Positions 36,459 through 45,095 of a stretch of DNA of 64,000 bases are shown here, piece by piece; positions within the stretch are counted from its first letter, which is position 1, and the number at the start of each line of letters is the position of its first letter. The notes under the pieces were generated by a model, which worked only from the letters and a program-made list of their open reading frames with translations, searched no databases and was not told the origin of the DNA. The DNA is from Sporomusa ovata DSM 2662 (GTDB taxonomy: Bacteria; Bacillota; Negativicutes; Sporomusales; Sporomusaceae). Both the position numbers and the translations under genes were made by a program. The stretch lies in the NCBI RefSeq assembly GCF_000445445.1, contig NZ_ASXP01000005.1:310053-374052 (forward strand), given 5' to 3'.

Positions 36459-37005
36459 TGTAAACAACACTCCTCATTTTTTAAATTTTGGAAGCTCTTC
36501 CTGTAAATAAAATAACATATTTTTTGGCAAAATTCAATAAAAAAAATCGAAATTTTATCAAATTCAACTAAATTTTAATAATATAAGAATATATCTAAGT
36601 ATATCTCCGTTTATCTATTAATTAAACCAATTATCTATATCATTTACTACCTTGAAATAATGGCTATGTTAGCTATTGTCGGTGGAAGTTACCAACCTGG
36701 ACGTAAAGTTACTTTTTTGGGATATATTGGTACCAATTCTCTTTAGCATAAACTAACAAAAGCGCAAAAGATTCCTACAAATAAACCAAAAAGAGAGCTA
36801 GCAAATGAAATAGCTCTCTTTTTGATTCTTACATATATGAAACATTACTGAAATCATTGATACTTCAACATGCTACAGTTCATTTCTCTACTGAATAGAA
36901 ATGAACTACAGCACTGACCATCTGTTAGATGGTCAGTGGAATGTTAGTTGTGAACACTATCTGACAGAAGGAAATATAGTTTTTGTATAGTTGTGGAAAA
37001 TGAAG
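36459..37005. other. 547-bp non-coding stretch with four inverted repeats
   Basis: AT-rich. It contains a perfect 13-bp hairpin at 36788-36823 (AAAAAGAGAGCTA / TAGCTCTCTTTTT) and two tandem hairpins at 36879-36907 (GTTCATTTCT / AGAAATGAAC) and 36913-36938 (CACTGACCATCT / AGATGGTCAGTG). These lie downstream of the cysteine desulfurase gene (minus). A 28-codon frame at 36660-36746 has no ribosome-binding site and is not called. Confidence 0.6.
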
Positions 37006-38154
37006 CTAATGACTCTCCGAGCCGGGTATACTGCAGTATTCGACAAGGGCTTCAATGAGTACATCAATATCGCTTTTTCTATTCATAGGCGAAAAGCTGA
37101 TCCGTAGTGCACTGTCAGCCAAATCGCGACTTAATCCAAGTGATTCCAACACTGAAGGGCCTCGGGTATGATTTGACTTACATGCTGCCCCGCTGGAAAT
37201 ATAAATACCCTTACTGTCAAGATAATATACGACCGTTTCATTTTTTACCCCCGGCAAAGAAAAATTTACGATATGGGGTGCTCCCTGGTTATTCGAATTT
37301 ATAACCGCACTCGGTATTTTATCAGTTATGGCCCGGATGCAATAATCTCGCAGCCTGGTCATATGCATTATATCCTTGTGCAAATTAGCAAAAGTTATCC
37401 GTACCGCTTCACCGAAAGCGGCGATAAGCGGAGAACTTTCCGTCCCTGAGCGCAGGCCGCGTTCCTGCCCGCCACCGAACATAGTAGTATACATATTTAT
37501 ACCCTTTTTCACATAAAGCGCGCCAGAACCCTTAACACCATGTATCTTATGCGCACTGATACTGATAAGATCAGCTCCAATGCCAGCTGCGGTAAAGGGT
37601 ATTTTCCCAAACCCCTGCACAGCATCACAGTGCAGCAACGCCGGAGAATGGTTTCGCTTAATTATTGTTTTTATTTCATTTATGGGAAAAATAGAACCTA
37701 TTTCATTGTTAACCATCATGGCACTTACCAGTACGGTTTGTTCATTAATGGACCTTTCCATAGCTTCCATATCCAGCTTACCTCCAGGTGCTGAAACATA
37801 CTTCACCTCCCAGCCCTGTTTTTTCAGATCCCGTATCGTTTTAGTTACGGCGGCATGCTCAGCTTCAGTGGTTACTATTCGTTTGCCACGATTGGAATTG
37901 GCTAAACAAGCACCAATTATGGCGAGGTTATCAGACTCTGTGCCGCCAGAAGTAAAATAAATTTCTTCAGGCGTTACATCAAGTGCATCAGCAATACTTT
38001 GGCGGGCTTTTTCGATTTCGAACTTACTTTTCAACCCTAGCCGATGTAATGACGACGGGTTTCCGTACGCCTCCGTTAGCATGTTCACGACCTTTTCCGT
38101 TACCTCCGGATATGGTCTGGTGGTTGCGCTATTGTCCAAATATATCTCTGGCAC
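37006..38154 (-). CDS. Cysteine desulfurase (IscS/NifS family)
   Basis: A 382-residue PLP enzyme that moves sulfur from cysteine to Fe-S or cofactor assembly. The N-terminus is YLDNSATTRPYPEV, the cofactor Lys lies in ISAHKIHGVKG, and the active Cys in SSGAACKSN near residue 325. No scaffold (iscU) or thiI gene is beside it. Its position between the Mop gene and the receptor operon is suggestive of cofactor sulfuration but not proof. Tandem hairpins follow the stop codon. Confidence 0.93.
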   Translation of the reverse strand: MPEIYLDNSATTRPYPEVTEKVVNMLTEAYGNPSSLHRLGLKSKFEIEKARQSIADALDVTPEEIYFTSGGTESDNLAIIGACLANSNRGKRIVTTEAEHAAVTKTIRDLKKQGWEVKYVSAPGGKLDMEAMERSINEQTVLVSAMMVNNEIGSIFPINEIKTIIKRNHSPALLHCDAVQGFGKIPFTAAGIGADLISISAHKIHGVKGSGALYVKKGINMYTTMFGGGQERGLRSGTESSPLIAAFGEAVRITFANLHKDIMHMTRLRDYCIRAITDKIPSAVINSNNQGAPHIVNFSLPGVKNETVVYYLDSKGIYISSGAACKSNHTRGPSVLESLGLSRDLADSALRISFSPMNRKSDIDVLIEALVEYCSIPGSESH

Positions 38155-38567
38155 TTTCCTGCCTCCGTTCTTTTCACTATTTCCTAGCCTATTTATTGTT
38201 GCTATTGCATATCAATCGATTATGTTTCAGCTACGATTTTCCCATGTCAATTGTATCACATCCGCCTATGTTGCCAAATTCTTTTTTAATGGAAAGCTAT
38301 TATGGATAAGCTATTATTCTTCTGGCCCAAAGGCATTCGGCGCACGACGGGCTATTGGCCCAGCAATCCATTTCATTACTATCTGTATAATTACACCCGT
38401 CAAGCATTTTGCAATCCGTACAAGAAGGAAAGCGATAATCATTAACAGTCGTCCTTCATGGATTTTCTTCTGCTTTTATATGGATTATAATCAAATTTAT
38501 ACATGTACGCAATTTACCCCGATTGCATGCATAATTTATGGATAACTAATGAAACACGAAGACACAA
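38155..38567. other. 413-bp intergenic stretch upstream of the cysteine desulfurase
   Basis: No gene supported. A 154-codon plus-strand frame covers most of it but begins inside the desulfurase gene, lacks a ribosome-binding site and has no family features. The region presumably holds the desulfurase promoter. Confidence 0.4.
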
Positions 38568-38603
38568 AGAGCACAAAGGTTTATTACTGGTCCTTTGTGC
38601 TCT
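38568..38603 (-). terminator. Terminator of the receptor operon
   Basis: A perfect 12-bp stem (AGAGCACAAAGG / CCTTTGTGCTCT) with a 12-nt loop, 50 bases past the stop at 38653. Confidence 0.8.
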
Positions 38604-38652
38604 TCACGCTTTTGTGGCTACTATCTTTTGTACGGTCTATACATAAACCGTA

Positions 38653-39774
38653 TTATAGGTGTGGCTGAATAGCTCCGTAGACAACTAATTCCCCTTTTTC
38701 AACCATCTGCCAAGCCTTGCCATTCCAGTCATACTGAAATAATTTTTGATTTGCAGTGTTAACCTGGATGGCAACTACGGTTTTACCACAATAATCCGCA
38801 TTCTTTAGAATCGGCCTTTCTGGATTGTACGGGTATGGCGGGTCATCACGGTCAATACTCCATTCCGACCGGTCCGGAACCACCGGTATGGTAGATGGCG
38901 CAATAAAGCGGTATGGACCTTCACCATTAATAAAAACCTTGCCGCCATCCTTCCCCATCCTCGCTCGTCCTTCCAGCAGCGGATAGCCGTCACGTTCATA
39001 CGCTAATAGATACTTAAGCTCGCCTTTAATTTGTTGTCCGTCCAGATAAGTACTGGTTTCAGGATACTTTATCCAAGGATATCTGGACAAAAACCTGCCT
39101 TGCGGAAAACTCTGCCGTATGTCAGTGATTGCATAATTTCGACTATAGCCGTCCGCAGAATATACCGTTATATCGGTAGCACTTGCCAAGATGCCAGCAT
39201 CTTTGAGTAATTCCCAAACCTGCACCCCAGTATAGGTGGCATAATAGTCACCAGCTTTCGCTGTATCAACAGCCATAAACTGGCTAGTCTTCGGTAAATG
39301 CATAAGCCTTTCCTTAGTATAAATAACTGCCGCTGCTTGTTTTACTGTCGGATTGTCACTAACATCGCCCGGCAAATACCCGCGGTTAATTTCCTGCTCA
39401 TTGCTGAAACCGTCTCGATCAGAATCAAGTTCTGCAATAGAAGCAAAAGCCGCTGCACTGCGCCCAGCAGCAAGGTAGGCTGCACCAAATGGGTTAAGCG
39501 TCTTTTGAATACTCCCTTCCGGATGAGGCGCTTTATAGCCATATGTGGCATGACAATAATCACAAGTGTCAAGGTACTTGTCCTTAGACTTCCCGCCAGT
39601 ATGACAAAGATAGCAATTATCTAATTTAGTGTCTTTGGCTGCCGGATAGGCTTGCAAAAAATTACCGGTATCGCCATCATTATGATGAGCTTTATAGGCC
39701 GCCATTACTGGAAAAATGATCAATACCAACACCACAACTACTAATAATAAAGGTGAACAATAGTATTTTCTCAT
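38653..39774 (-). CDS. Exported diheme protein with molybdopterin-oxidoreductase-like C-terminal domain
   Basis: A 373-residue exported protein. A signal peptide (to ~27) is followed by two c-type heme motifs, CYLCH and CDYCH (residues ~55-75). A DSDRDGFSNEQE segment resembles a calcium-binding dockerin or EF-hand loop. The C-terminal ~200 residues show the spacing of sulfite-oxidase-type molybdopterin domains (VQVWELLKDAG, LLAYERDGYPLLEG, GEGPYRFIAP), but no ligating Cys in the usual place, so cofactor binding is uncertain. GGGAGG precedes the ATG at 39774, which overlaps the stop of the preceding gene. The ccm genes upstream can supply the hemes. Confidence 0.7.
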   Translation of the reverse strand: MRKYYCSPLLLVVVVLVLIIFPVMAAYKAHHNDGDTGNFLQAYPAAKDTKLDNCYLCHTGGKSKDKYLDTCDYCHATYGYKAPHPEGSIQKTLNPFGAAYLAAGRSAAAFASIAELDSDRDGFSNEQEINRGYLPGDVSDNPTVKQAAAVIYTKERLMHLPKTSQFMAVDTAKAGDYYATYTGVQVWELLKDAGILASATDITVYSADGYSRNYAITDIRQSFPQGRFLSRYPWIKYPETSTYLDGQQIKGELKYLLAYERDGYPLLEGRARMGKDGGKVFINGEGPYRFIAPSTIPVVPDRSEWSIDRDDPPYPYNPERPILKNADYCGKTVVAIQVNTANQKLFQYDWNGKAWQMVEKGELVVYGAIQPHL

Positions 39775-40979
39775 AATTTTCCTCCCTGACTTGCCGCTGC
39801 AGTGATAAATGTCCAACCGAACGTTTGATTGCAGATAAGAGGATTCCCCTGACTTGCCAGCGCGCCCTCATAAAAAGCCACCAAGTACTCTGTTCCTGGA
39901 CGAAGATTGGCATTTATGTTTACTATATTGCCCTTGGCTTCCTCTACAGTAATACCGACTTGCCTGACCCGAATGCCAGATGATTTTTCATAAATTCGGA
40001 TGGCTTGCTCATTAATAATCTTAACTGGCTTGTCAACAGTCGCCGTTAAATGATTTCCCGGCGGCAAGACAGCAATCCCGGGTTCCTTATCGCGCGGATA
40101 ACTTGTTACTAGTTTAATATCTGGTAACTTTACTGCCAAGACAGGCGAAGCAGGGCCAAATCCAAATTCATTGCCTGCCTGGACTTTGAAATAATACGTC
40201 TGACCGGGAGTAAGCCCTCCGTTGCCTCGACCACTAAAGCTATGTGCCGTTTCTGTAAGCTGCCATTCTTCACCGGGGGAAGGTTCCTTGCTTAAATCCA
40301 GGGCGTTAATAAACTGTCCGTCAGGCTGGGTGGCAAAAATCACTCGATAGCGCTTAGCTTCAGGAACAGGCTCCCAGGCCAGTTGTACTTTATACGATGA
40401 ATCCTCCACTAGCCGCAAATTTGAGGGAACCGTAGCCGGCGGCACTCCCAAGCTGAACGCACCAGCACCGTAATAATCGGTTCCATGGGCATCATGTATA
40501 ACTACCTTCAGTCCATTTAGCCCTACTGATGAGGGGGGGATAATACCAGGAATGATCCAGTAAAGGTCGGTATTGGCCGGTATGACTAATTGCTCTGGCT
40601 GCGGAATAAAACTGCATTGTATACCGTCTTGTACCTTTTTGACACTGGTTGCACCATATGCAACCGCACAGAACCGCTCCCCTGGATTTTTATACTCCAG
40701 TCTAGCCAAAGTACAGCCAGGGTCTGCAGCCTGAATATCATTCTGCTTGATAGTAAACCCAGGAGAAAACGAAACAGTCAACCTGGTACCTTTGGATAAG
40801 TCCAATTCCGTATCAACGTGAAATTTTATTGTATAACGCGCTTCCTGTCCAGGCACCAGTGATGAAGCCGAAACCGTTACCGAAGATAAATCACTGGCAA
40901 AAGTACTGGCGGTGACACTGATCAGCATAATAAAGGCTACAAACACTATGATTAAAACCTGTGGCCTAATAAGACTCAT
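39771..40979 (-). CDS. Exported fibronectin type III / Ig-like domain protein
   Basis: A 402-residue exported protein. Signal peptide to about residue 28, then a ~120-residue unknown beta domain, a fibronectin III domain (~145-245: PSNLRLVEDSSYKVQLAWEPVPEAKRYRV...) and a C-terminal Big_5-like Ig domain (~255-385). No enzymatic motif. It lies 18 bases after the TonB-dependent receptor and overlaps the diheme gene, so all three are one operon. It may be a periplasmic or surface adaptor. The function is unknown. Confidence 0.75.
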   Translation of the reverse strand: MSLIRPQVLIIVFVAFIMLISVTASTFASDLSSVTVSASSLVPGQEARYTIKFHVDTELDLSKGTRLTVSFSPGFTIKQNDIQAADPGCTLARLEYKNPGERFCAVAYGATSVKKVQDGIQCSFIPQPEQLVIPANTDLYWIIPGIIPPSSVGLNGLKVVIHDAHGTDYYGAGAFSLGVPPATVPSNLRLVEDSSYKVQLAWEPVPEAKRYRVIFATQPDGQFINALDLSKEPSPGEEWQLTETAHSFSGRGNGGLTPGQTYYFKVQAGNEFGFGPASPVLAVKLPDIKLVTSYPRDKEPGIAVLPPGNHLTATVDKPVKIINEQAIRIYEKSSGIRVRQVGITVEEAKGNIVNINANLRPGTEYLVAFYEGALASQGNPLICNQTFGWTFITAAASQGGKL

Positions 40980-40996
40980 GGTAAAATGTCCCTCCT

Positions 40997-42982
40997 TTAA
41001 AATTTGTAATCAGCACCCACCATCACGGTTCTGCCTGCCGCCGGATAGAATAGTTCATCCTGGTATTCTTTATCAAAGATATTGGCTACTGTGATATACC
41101 AATCCTGGTTTTCGTTGATCTGACGCTTGATTTGCAAATCCATAACATGATAGCTGGATAGAGTAGGATATGTTGATTTAACTGTCGCGGTATGCCCTGT
41201 ACCATCATCCCAGGTCGCTCTTTCACTGGAGAAATGCCCAGTCAGTCTGAACTTATAACCTTTATCAGCCTGATAAATTACTCCATAATTAAACATATTG
41301 CGAGGAGTATATTTAAGCATGCTAGTTGTTCCGTCATCCTTAACACCAGTTGTATCTAGATAGGTATAATTGATAAAACCGTCTAAGCGATTAGTAAACT
41401 GCTTGTTTAGTTCAAGCTCTACACCTCTAATTTTGGCATAGTTTACATTTTTATAAGGATCACTTTTACTCGCCCTGAAAATCAAATCTTCGATATCATT
41501 TTTAAAGATGGCAATATCGCCTGTTAAACTCTTATCAAATTGATGTTTTAAACCCATTTCATAACTTTTAGCCTTTTCCGGTTTTAGATCAGGATTGCCC
41601 GAAGTACCGTAAAGTTGATCTACCGTAGGAAAACTGCAGGTTTTACCAAAGGAAGTCCGCAGCGTATTATTGTTATCCAGCCGGTAGACCACATTGATAG
41701 TAGGATTAATGGCTGAATCCTTGACAGTAGCAGTATCGGTTACTTCACTTTCATCACGTCTGACGCCGAAAGTAATGGTAGTTTTCTCGTTAGGAAGAAA
41801 ATTATCTTGCACGTAGTAACCATAACGTTTGTTATTGTAAGAATCCCAAGAATAATTGTACGGATCAGATAAAGCAGAATTCGATTTTTTCCAGTCGATA
41901 TCATTGTACAGTGTTCCAAAAGTTAAAGTATGTAGATCGTTTAACTTATAGTTTCCTTGTAATTCCACGCCATTTAAGGTGCTATCCCAATAGCTTGCAT
42001 TCCATCGGCTTGTACTATACCCCTTGGCTGTCACTGCCGGATCATGGTCGGCCCCATTAGCCCAAAGGCCGTTCTTCTCAGTAAACCGATAAACTTTAAC
42101 ATTATAATCCAGTTTACTATTAACCTTCTGTGCATATTGCAAAGACAAATTACTTTTTTCCCAGTCTCTAAATTCTGAATTATTTAATCCAGGCCAAAAG
42201 CCGCTTTTATAACTTATAGGCTTACCATTAGCAGGATCAATAGGGGCTAAACAGCCTTTATCAGTATCAGAATATCCCCCTGTAAAGGTTAACGTTGCAT
42301 CATTTTCAAATTTCCAGTTCAGTTTAGTATTAAAATATGTACTCTTTCTATCCGCATTTCTCATGAAGCCGTCAGTGTGCTCGGAGCCGCCATTAATATA
42401 ATAATTAAACTTTTCGTCTCCTCCCCCGTATGAAACAGAGCCATTTAGCGTGCCATTGGAGCCACCGACGACGGAAACTTTACCGCCCTCATAGTTTTTG
42501 CCGTTTTTGGTGGTAATTAAAACCATTCCCCCTATGGCATCTGTCCCATAAGATACAGGCGCAGGGCCTTTGATAACCTCAATTTTGGCAATATTACTCA
42601 CTGGGAACATATCTAGATCCACATCTCCACCACTTACTTTAGCAAGCGGGTCTACTAAAACACCATCGATATATATTTTTGTATAGGATAGAGCACTCCC
42701 ACGGATATCCAGTGTATTGTTATTTTTCTTACCATGGTGCAAATTCACACCGGGAACATCCTCTAAAGCGTCTGCCAGATTCCGGGCTCCTTTAGCCTCA
42801 ATATCCTTGTCAGTTATAACGCTAGTGGTGACCAGGTATTTTTCTAAAGGAATTGCTGTAACTATCACCTCGTCTAAGGTAAAAGATTCCTCCGGCACGC
42901 TTTCAGTTGCAAAAGTCAAGCCAGGCACTGATAATAAACAACAATTAAGGATTGCTAGATAACCAATCATTTTCTTGTGCAT
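40997..42982 (-). CDS. TonB-dependent outer-membrane receptor
   Basis: A 661-residue outer-membrane protein. A signal peptide ends near residue 25 (GLTFA). The TonB box is TLDEVIVTA (~35-43), the plug domain (~50-165) contains LADALEDVPGVNL and IEVIKGPAPVSYG, and a 22-strand barrel pattern runs to a terminal Phe (MVGADYKF). Size and plug resemble BtuB-type receptors, but no cobalamin riboswitch is present. Its leader instead holds three tandem Moco/Tuco-type riboswitches. Proposed substrates are therefore molybdate, tungstate or a complex of these, by inference only. GGAGGA precedes the ATG. Confidence 0.92.
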   Translation of the reverse strand: MHKKMIGYLAILNCCLLSVPGLTFATESVPEESFTLDEVIVTAIPLEKYLVTTSVITDKDIEAKGARNLADALEDVPGVNLHHGKKNNNTLDIRGSALSYTKIYIDGVLVDPLAKVSGGDVDLDMFPVSNIAKIEVIKGPAPVSYGTDAIGGMVLITTKNGKNYEGGKVSVVGGSNGTLNGSVSYGGGDEKFNYYINGGSEHTDGFMRNADRKSTYFNTKLNWKFENDATLTFTGGYSDTDKGCLAPIDPANGKPISYKSGFWPGLNNSEFRDWEKSNLSLQYAQKVNSKLDYNVKVYRFTEKNGLWANGADHDPAVTAKGYSTSRWNASYWDSTLNGVELQGNYKLNDLHTLTFGTLYNDIDWKKSNSALSDPYNYSWDSYNNKRYGYYVQDNFLPNEKTTITFGVRRDESEVTDTATVKDSAINPTINVVYRLDNNNTLRTSFGKTCSFPTVDQLYGTSGNPDLKPEKAKSYEMGLKHQFDKSLTGDIAIFKNDIEDLIFRASKSDPYKNVNYAKIRGVELELNKQFTNRLDGFINYTYLDTTGVKDDGTTSMLKYTPRNMFNYGVIYQADKGYKFRLTGHFSSERATWDDGTGHTATVKSTYPTLSSYHVMDLQIKRQINENQDWYITVANIFDKEYQDELFYPAAGRTVMVGADYKF

Positions 42983-43058
42983 TGCGAAAATTCCTCCTTG
43001 AATTTTTGATGATTACGACCACGGTATTATTCCCCCCTTAGTCCACACCGCCAAGACA

Positions 43059-43250
43059 CTACTGCAAATTAAACGTAACAGGAATTGCCACCCAGGCAGC
43101 CACAAGCCTGCCCTCCTTAAGCGCCGGACTGAACTGCCAACTACGCGCATGTAACCGCAGCCTGATCCAACTGGCTATAACCTGAACTGGCATTAACCTG
43201 AACATCCCCTATCTACACCCTGCTCTGAAACCAATACCCGCAACTACTTT
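43059..43250 (-). pseudogene. Decayed tonB fragment (C-terminal domain)
   Basis: On the minus strand the last ~30 codons before the TAG at 43059-43061 read WQFSPALKEGRLVAAWVAIP, the typical end of a TonB energy-transducer domain. Going upstream the same domain continues in other frames: GYSQLDQAAVTC in a shifted frame, then LRVLVSEQG in a third. At least two frameshifts or stops separate them and no N-terminal part remains. It sits directly ahead of the TonB-dependent receptor, so a tonB-receptor pair was once encoded here. Confidence 0.82.
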
Positions 43251-43299
43251 CCACCTGAATTCCCGATGTTTCAACCTTGATAAAATGCATTCATTTGAC

Positions 43300-43505
43300 A
43301 AAAAAATAAAGTTCAGCATTACACAAATCAATGCGCAGCGCTGAACCTTATTTCGGTATTCTTCGTTGCGCAACGCTAAACTGCTTTACTAGCGATGTTC
43401 TTCTTTGCGCAATGGCAGATATACCTGTTTCCTGGTATACCCTAACGGCCAGCAGGTCATGACATCAGTTTTAGACCTGCTGGCTTTGAAGAATCTCATA
43501 TTTAA
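43300..43505 (-). promoter_or_regulatory. Moco/Tuco-type riboswitch unit 1 of 3 (nearest the receptor)
   Basis: Minus-strand order: GATTCTTCAA, a hairpin GCCAGCAGGTC...GACCTGCTGGC, GTTAGGG, a hairpin TATACC...GGTATA with a GAAA loop, then CTGCCATTGCGCAAAGAAGAA, in which GAAGAA pairs with the TTCTTC at the start. A palindrome GCGTTGCGCAACG and an 18-bp terminator (43303-43345) with a poly-T tail follow. Confidence 0.72.
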
Positions 43506-43555
43506 TTATGGGGTTAAATCTTTAATGCATTACTATACGATTAACTTTTATTTGA

Positions 43556-43765
43556 CAAAAAAATAGAGTTCAACCTTACACAAATCAATGCGCAGCGCTG
43601 AACCTTATTTTAGTATCTTCTTTGCGCAACGCTAAACTGCTTTATTAGCAATGTTCTTCTTTGCGCAATGGCAGATATACCTGTTTCCTAGTATACCCTA
43701 ACGGCCAGCAAGTCATGACATCAGTTTTAGATCTGCAAGCTTCGAAGAATCTCATATTTAATTAT
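43556..43765 (-). promoter_or_regulatory. Moco/Tuco-type riboswitch unit 2 of 3
   Basis: About 90% similar to unit 1 over 205 bases, with the same aptamer core (CTGCCATTGCGCAAAG) and its own terminator (43561-43605, TTGAACTCTATTTTTTT on the minus strand). Confidence 0.72.
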
Positions 43766-43826
43766 AGTGAAATTGTTAACAAATTAAAGCATACCTTTAG
43801 TACGTTGTATAAATAACTGTACGTCA

Positions 43827-43992
43827 GAAAAAATCAAGATCCAACATTACGCAAATAAATGCGCAACGCTGAACCTTGTTAGCGGTGTTCTTCATTGCGC
43901 ACTGGCAGATATACAAGTTTCCCTATATACCCTAACGGCCAATAAACCATGACATGAGCTTTAGATCTACCGGCTTGAAGAATCTCCTATTA
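43827..43992 (-). promoter_or_regulatory. Moco/Tuco-type riboswitch unit 3 of 3 (first transcribed)
   Basis: More diverged than units 1 and 2 and lacking the ~35-base palindromic segment, but with the same core (CTGCCAGTGCGCAATGAAGAA), the GAAA-type hairpin and a terminator of 18 pairs including G-U pairs, ending in six Ts. Bases differing in the stems are often compensated. Confidence 0.65.
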
Positions 43993-44059
43993 ATTTAAGG
44001 ACATTATTCTACATAAAACCAAATAATCCTTTTTTTTCATACATATTTTTGAGTGTCAA

Positions 44060-44431
44060 TCATTGATTCACACTCCCTTGGTATTTTGACGGGCATTTCA
44101 CCAGCAACTTGTCTGCCTGGAATTGTCCATTAGTATATTTACCAATTGCCACTATGCCGGTCGCTTGCTCTAAACCATCAGGTTTGACGCCACGATACAC
44201 CACTGCAGCTTCTTCACCAGCATCATCACGCAGCATAAACTGAGTATATCTTCCATCTTCAGCCTGCATTACTTTAGCTGAGGCCAGTATTCCCTTTACC
44301 TGAACGGTGCTCTTGGCGCTCTTGGCCTGAGCAAAGGTGACATAGGGTGTAACTGAGCTTTGAAATACAAAAACACTATAGGTAATAAACCCGGCAATGA
44401 CTGCCAGACAAACCAGACGGTACTTTTTCAT
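44060..44431 (-). CDS. ccmE: CcmE-type heme chaperone, CxxxY variant
   Basis: A 123-residue protein with one N-terminal membrane helix (~5-25) and an OB-fold domain (VQVKGILASAKV, RDDAGEEAAVVYRG, KYTNGQFQADKLLVKC). In classical CcmE a His in an HxxxY motif binds heme covalently; here the matching site is CPSKY, the CxxxY variant known from some anaerobes and archaea. It carries heme from CcmABC to the ligation machinery in the periplasm. It overlaps ccmC by four bases. No CcmF, CcmG or CcmH is encoded nearby. Confidence 0.88.
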   Translation of the reverse strand: MKKYRLVCLAVIAGFITYSVFVFQSSVTPYVTFAQAKSAKSTVQVKGILASAKVMQAEDGRYTQFMLRDDAGEEAAVVYRGVKPDGLEQATGIVAIGKYTNGQFQADKLLVKCPSKYQGSVNQ

Positions 44432-45087
44432 ATTGATAGCCCCTTTCCTGGCCGCGCAGTTGTTCTGACAAAACTCCAGGTTAAGAGTAAGCAGTAAAGA
44501 GCCGTGGCCCCGCCCACAGCAGCCAGCAGCACATACAGCATGATCGGCTCCATAGCCACCTTGCCGGTGCCGTTAAGCACAGGCTCTGGGTGTAGTGAAA
44601 AGTACATGCGAGGGATAATAAACACCAGAAAGGGCACAGACAAACAGGATAACAGCGCATACACAGCACTCACCGCCGCCCGTCGCTCCGTCTCTTCAAT
44701 GGCTGTTCTGAGTGCCAGATAAGCACCGTAAATTAATAGCAAAATAAACACGGTCGTCTGCCGAGGGTCCCAATTCCAATATGCTCCCCAGGTCAGCTTG
44801 GCAAAAACTGCACCGCTAACTGTCGCCAAGAGACAAAAGCTGAGACCCAACCGAGCCGAACAGGCACTCAAGCAATCATACTTACGCTGCCTGGTTCTGA
44901 GATACTGCCCAGCTGCTACGGCTGACACCAGAAAAGCCAGCACCGATACCCAGGCAACCGGAATGTGAAAAAAGGCAATCCGAACAAGGTAACCCAGTCC
45001 CGCGGCAGGCGGCACCAGGCAAAACACTGCAAACAGCACTCCCACTATCCATACCGCAATTAATGATGCAACTATTCTAAGATTCAT
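44428..45087 (-). CDS. ccmC: Heme export/handling protein CcmC
   Basis: A 219-residue protein with six helices. The tryptophan-rich heme-binding motif WGAYWNWDPRQT lies near residue 100, and conserved His occur in FFHIPVAW and SLHPEP. CcmC loads heme onto CcmE in the periplasm. I take the ATG at 45087, next to AGGAGG. It lies between ccmB and ccmE and overlaps the latter. Confidence 0.92.
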   Translation of the reverse strand: MNLRIVASLIAVWIVGVLFAVFCLVPPAAGLGYLVRIAFFHIPVAWVSVLAFLVSAVAAGQYLRTRQRKYDCLSACSARLGLSFCLLATVSGAVFAKLTWGAYWNWDPRQTTVFILLLIYGAYLALRTAIEETERRAAVSAVYALLSCLSVPFLVFIIPRMYFSLHPEPVLNGTGKVAMEPIMLYVLLAAVGGATALYCLLLTWSFVRTTARPGKGLSI

Positions 45088-45095
45088 ACATCCTC

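Noticed and set aside
38081..38545. 154-codon plus-strand frame
   Set aside because: Begins inside the cysteine desulfurase gene on the other strand, has no ribosome-binding site and no domain features.
43300..43992. CRISPR-like array of three repeats
   Set aside because: Units are ~165-210 bases, diverged, with riboswitch/terminator structure and no uniform spacers.
42983..44059. Cobalamin riboswitch ahead of the BtuB-like receptor
   Set aside because: No B12-box (GCCACTG with surrounding consensus) is present; the repeats have a different architecture.
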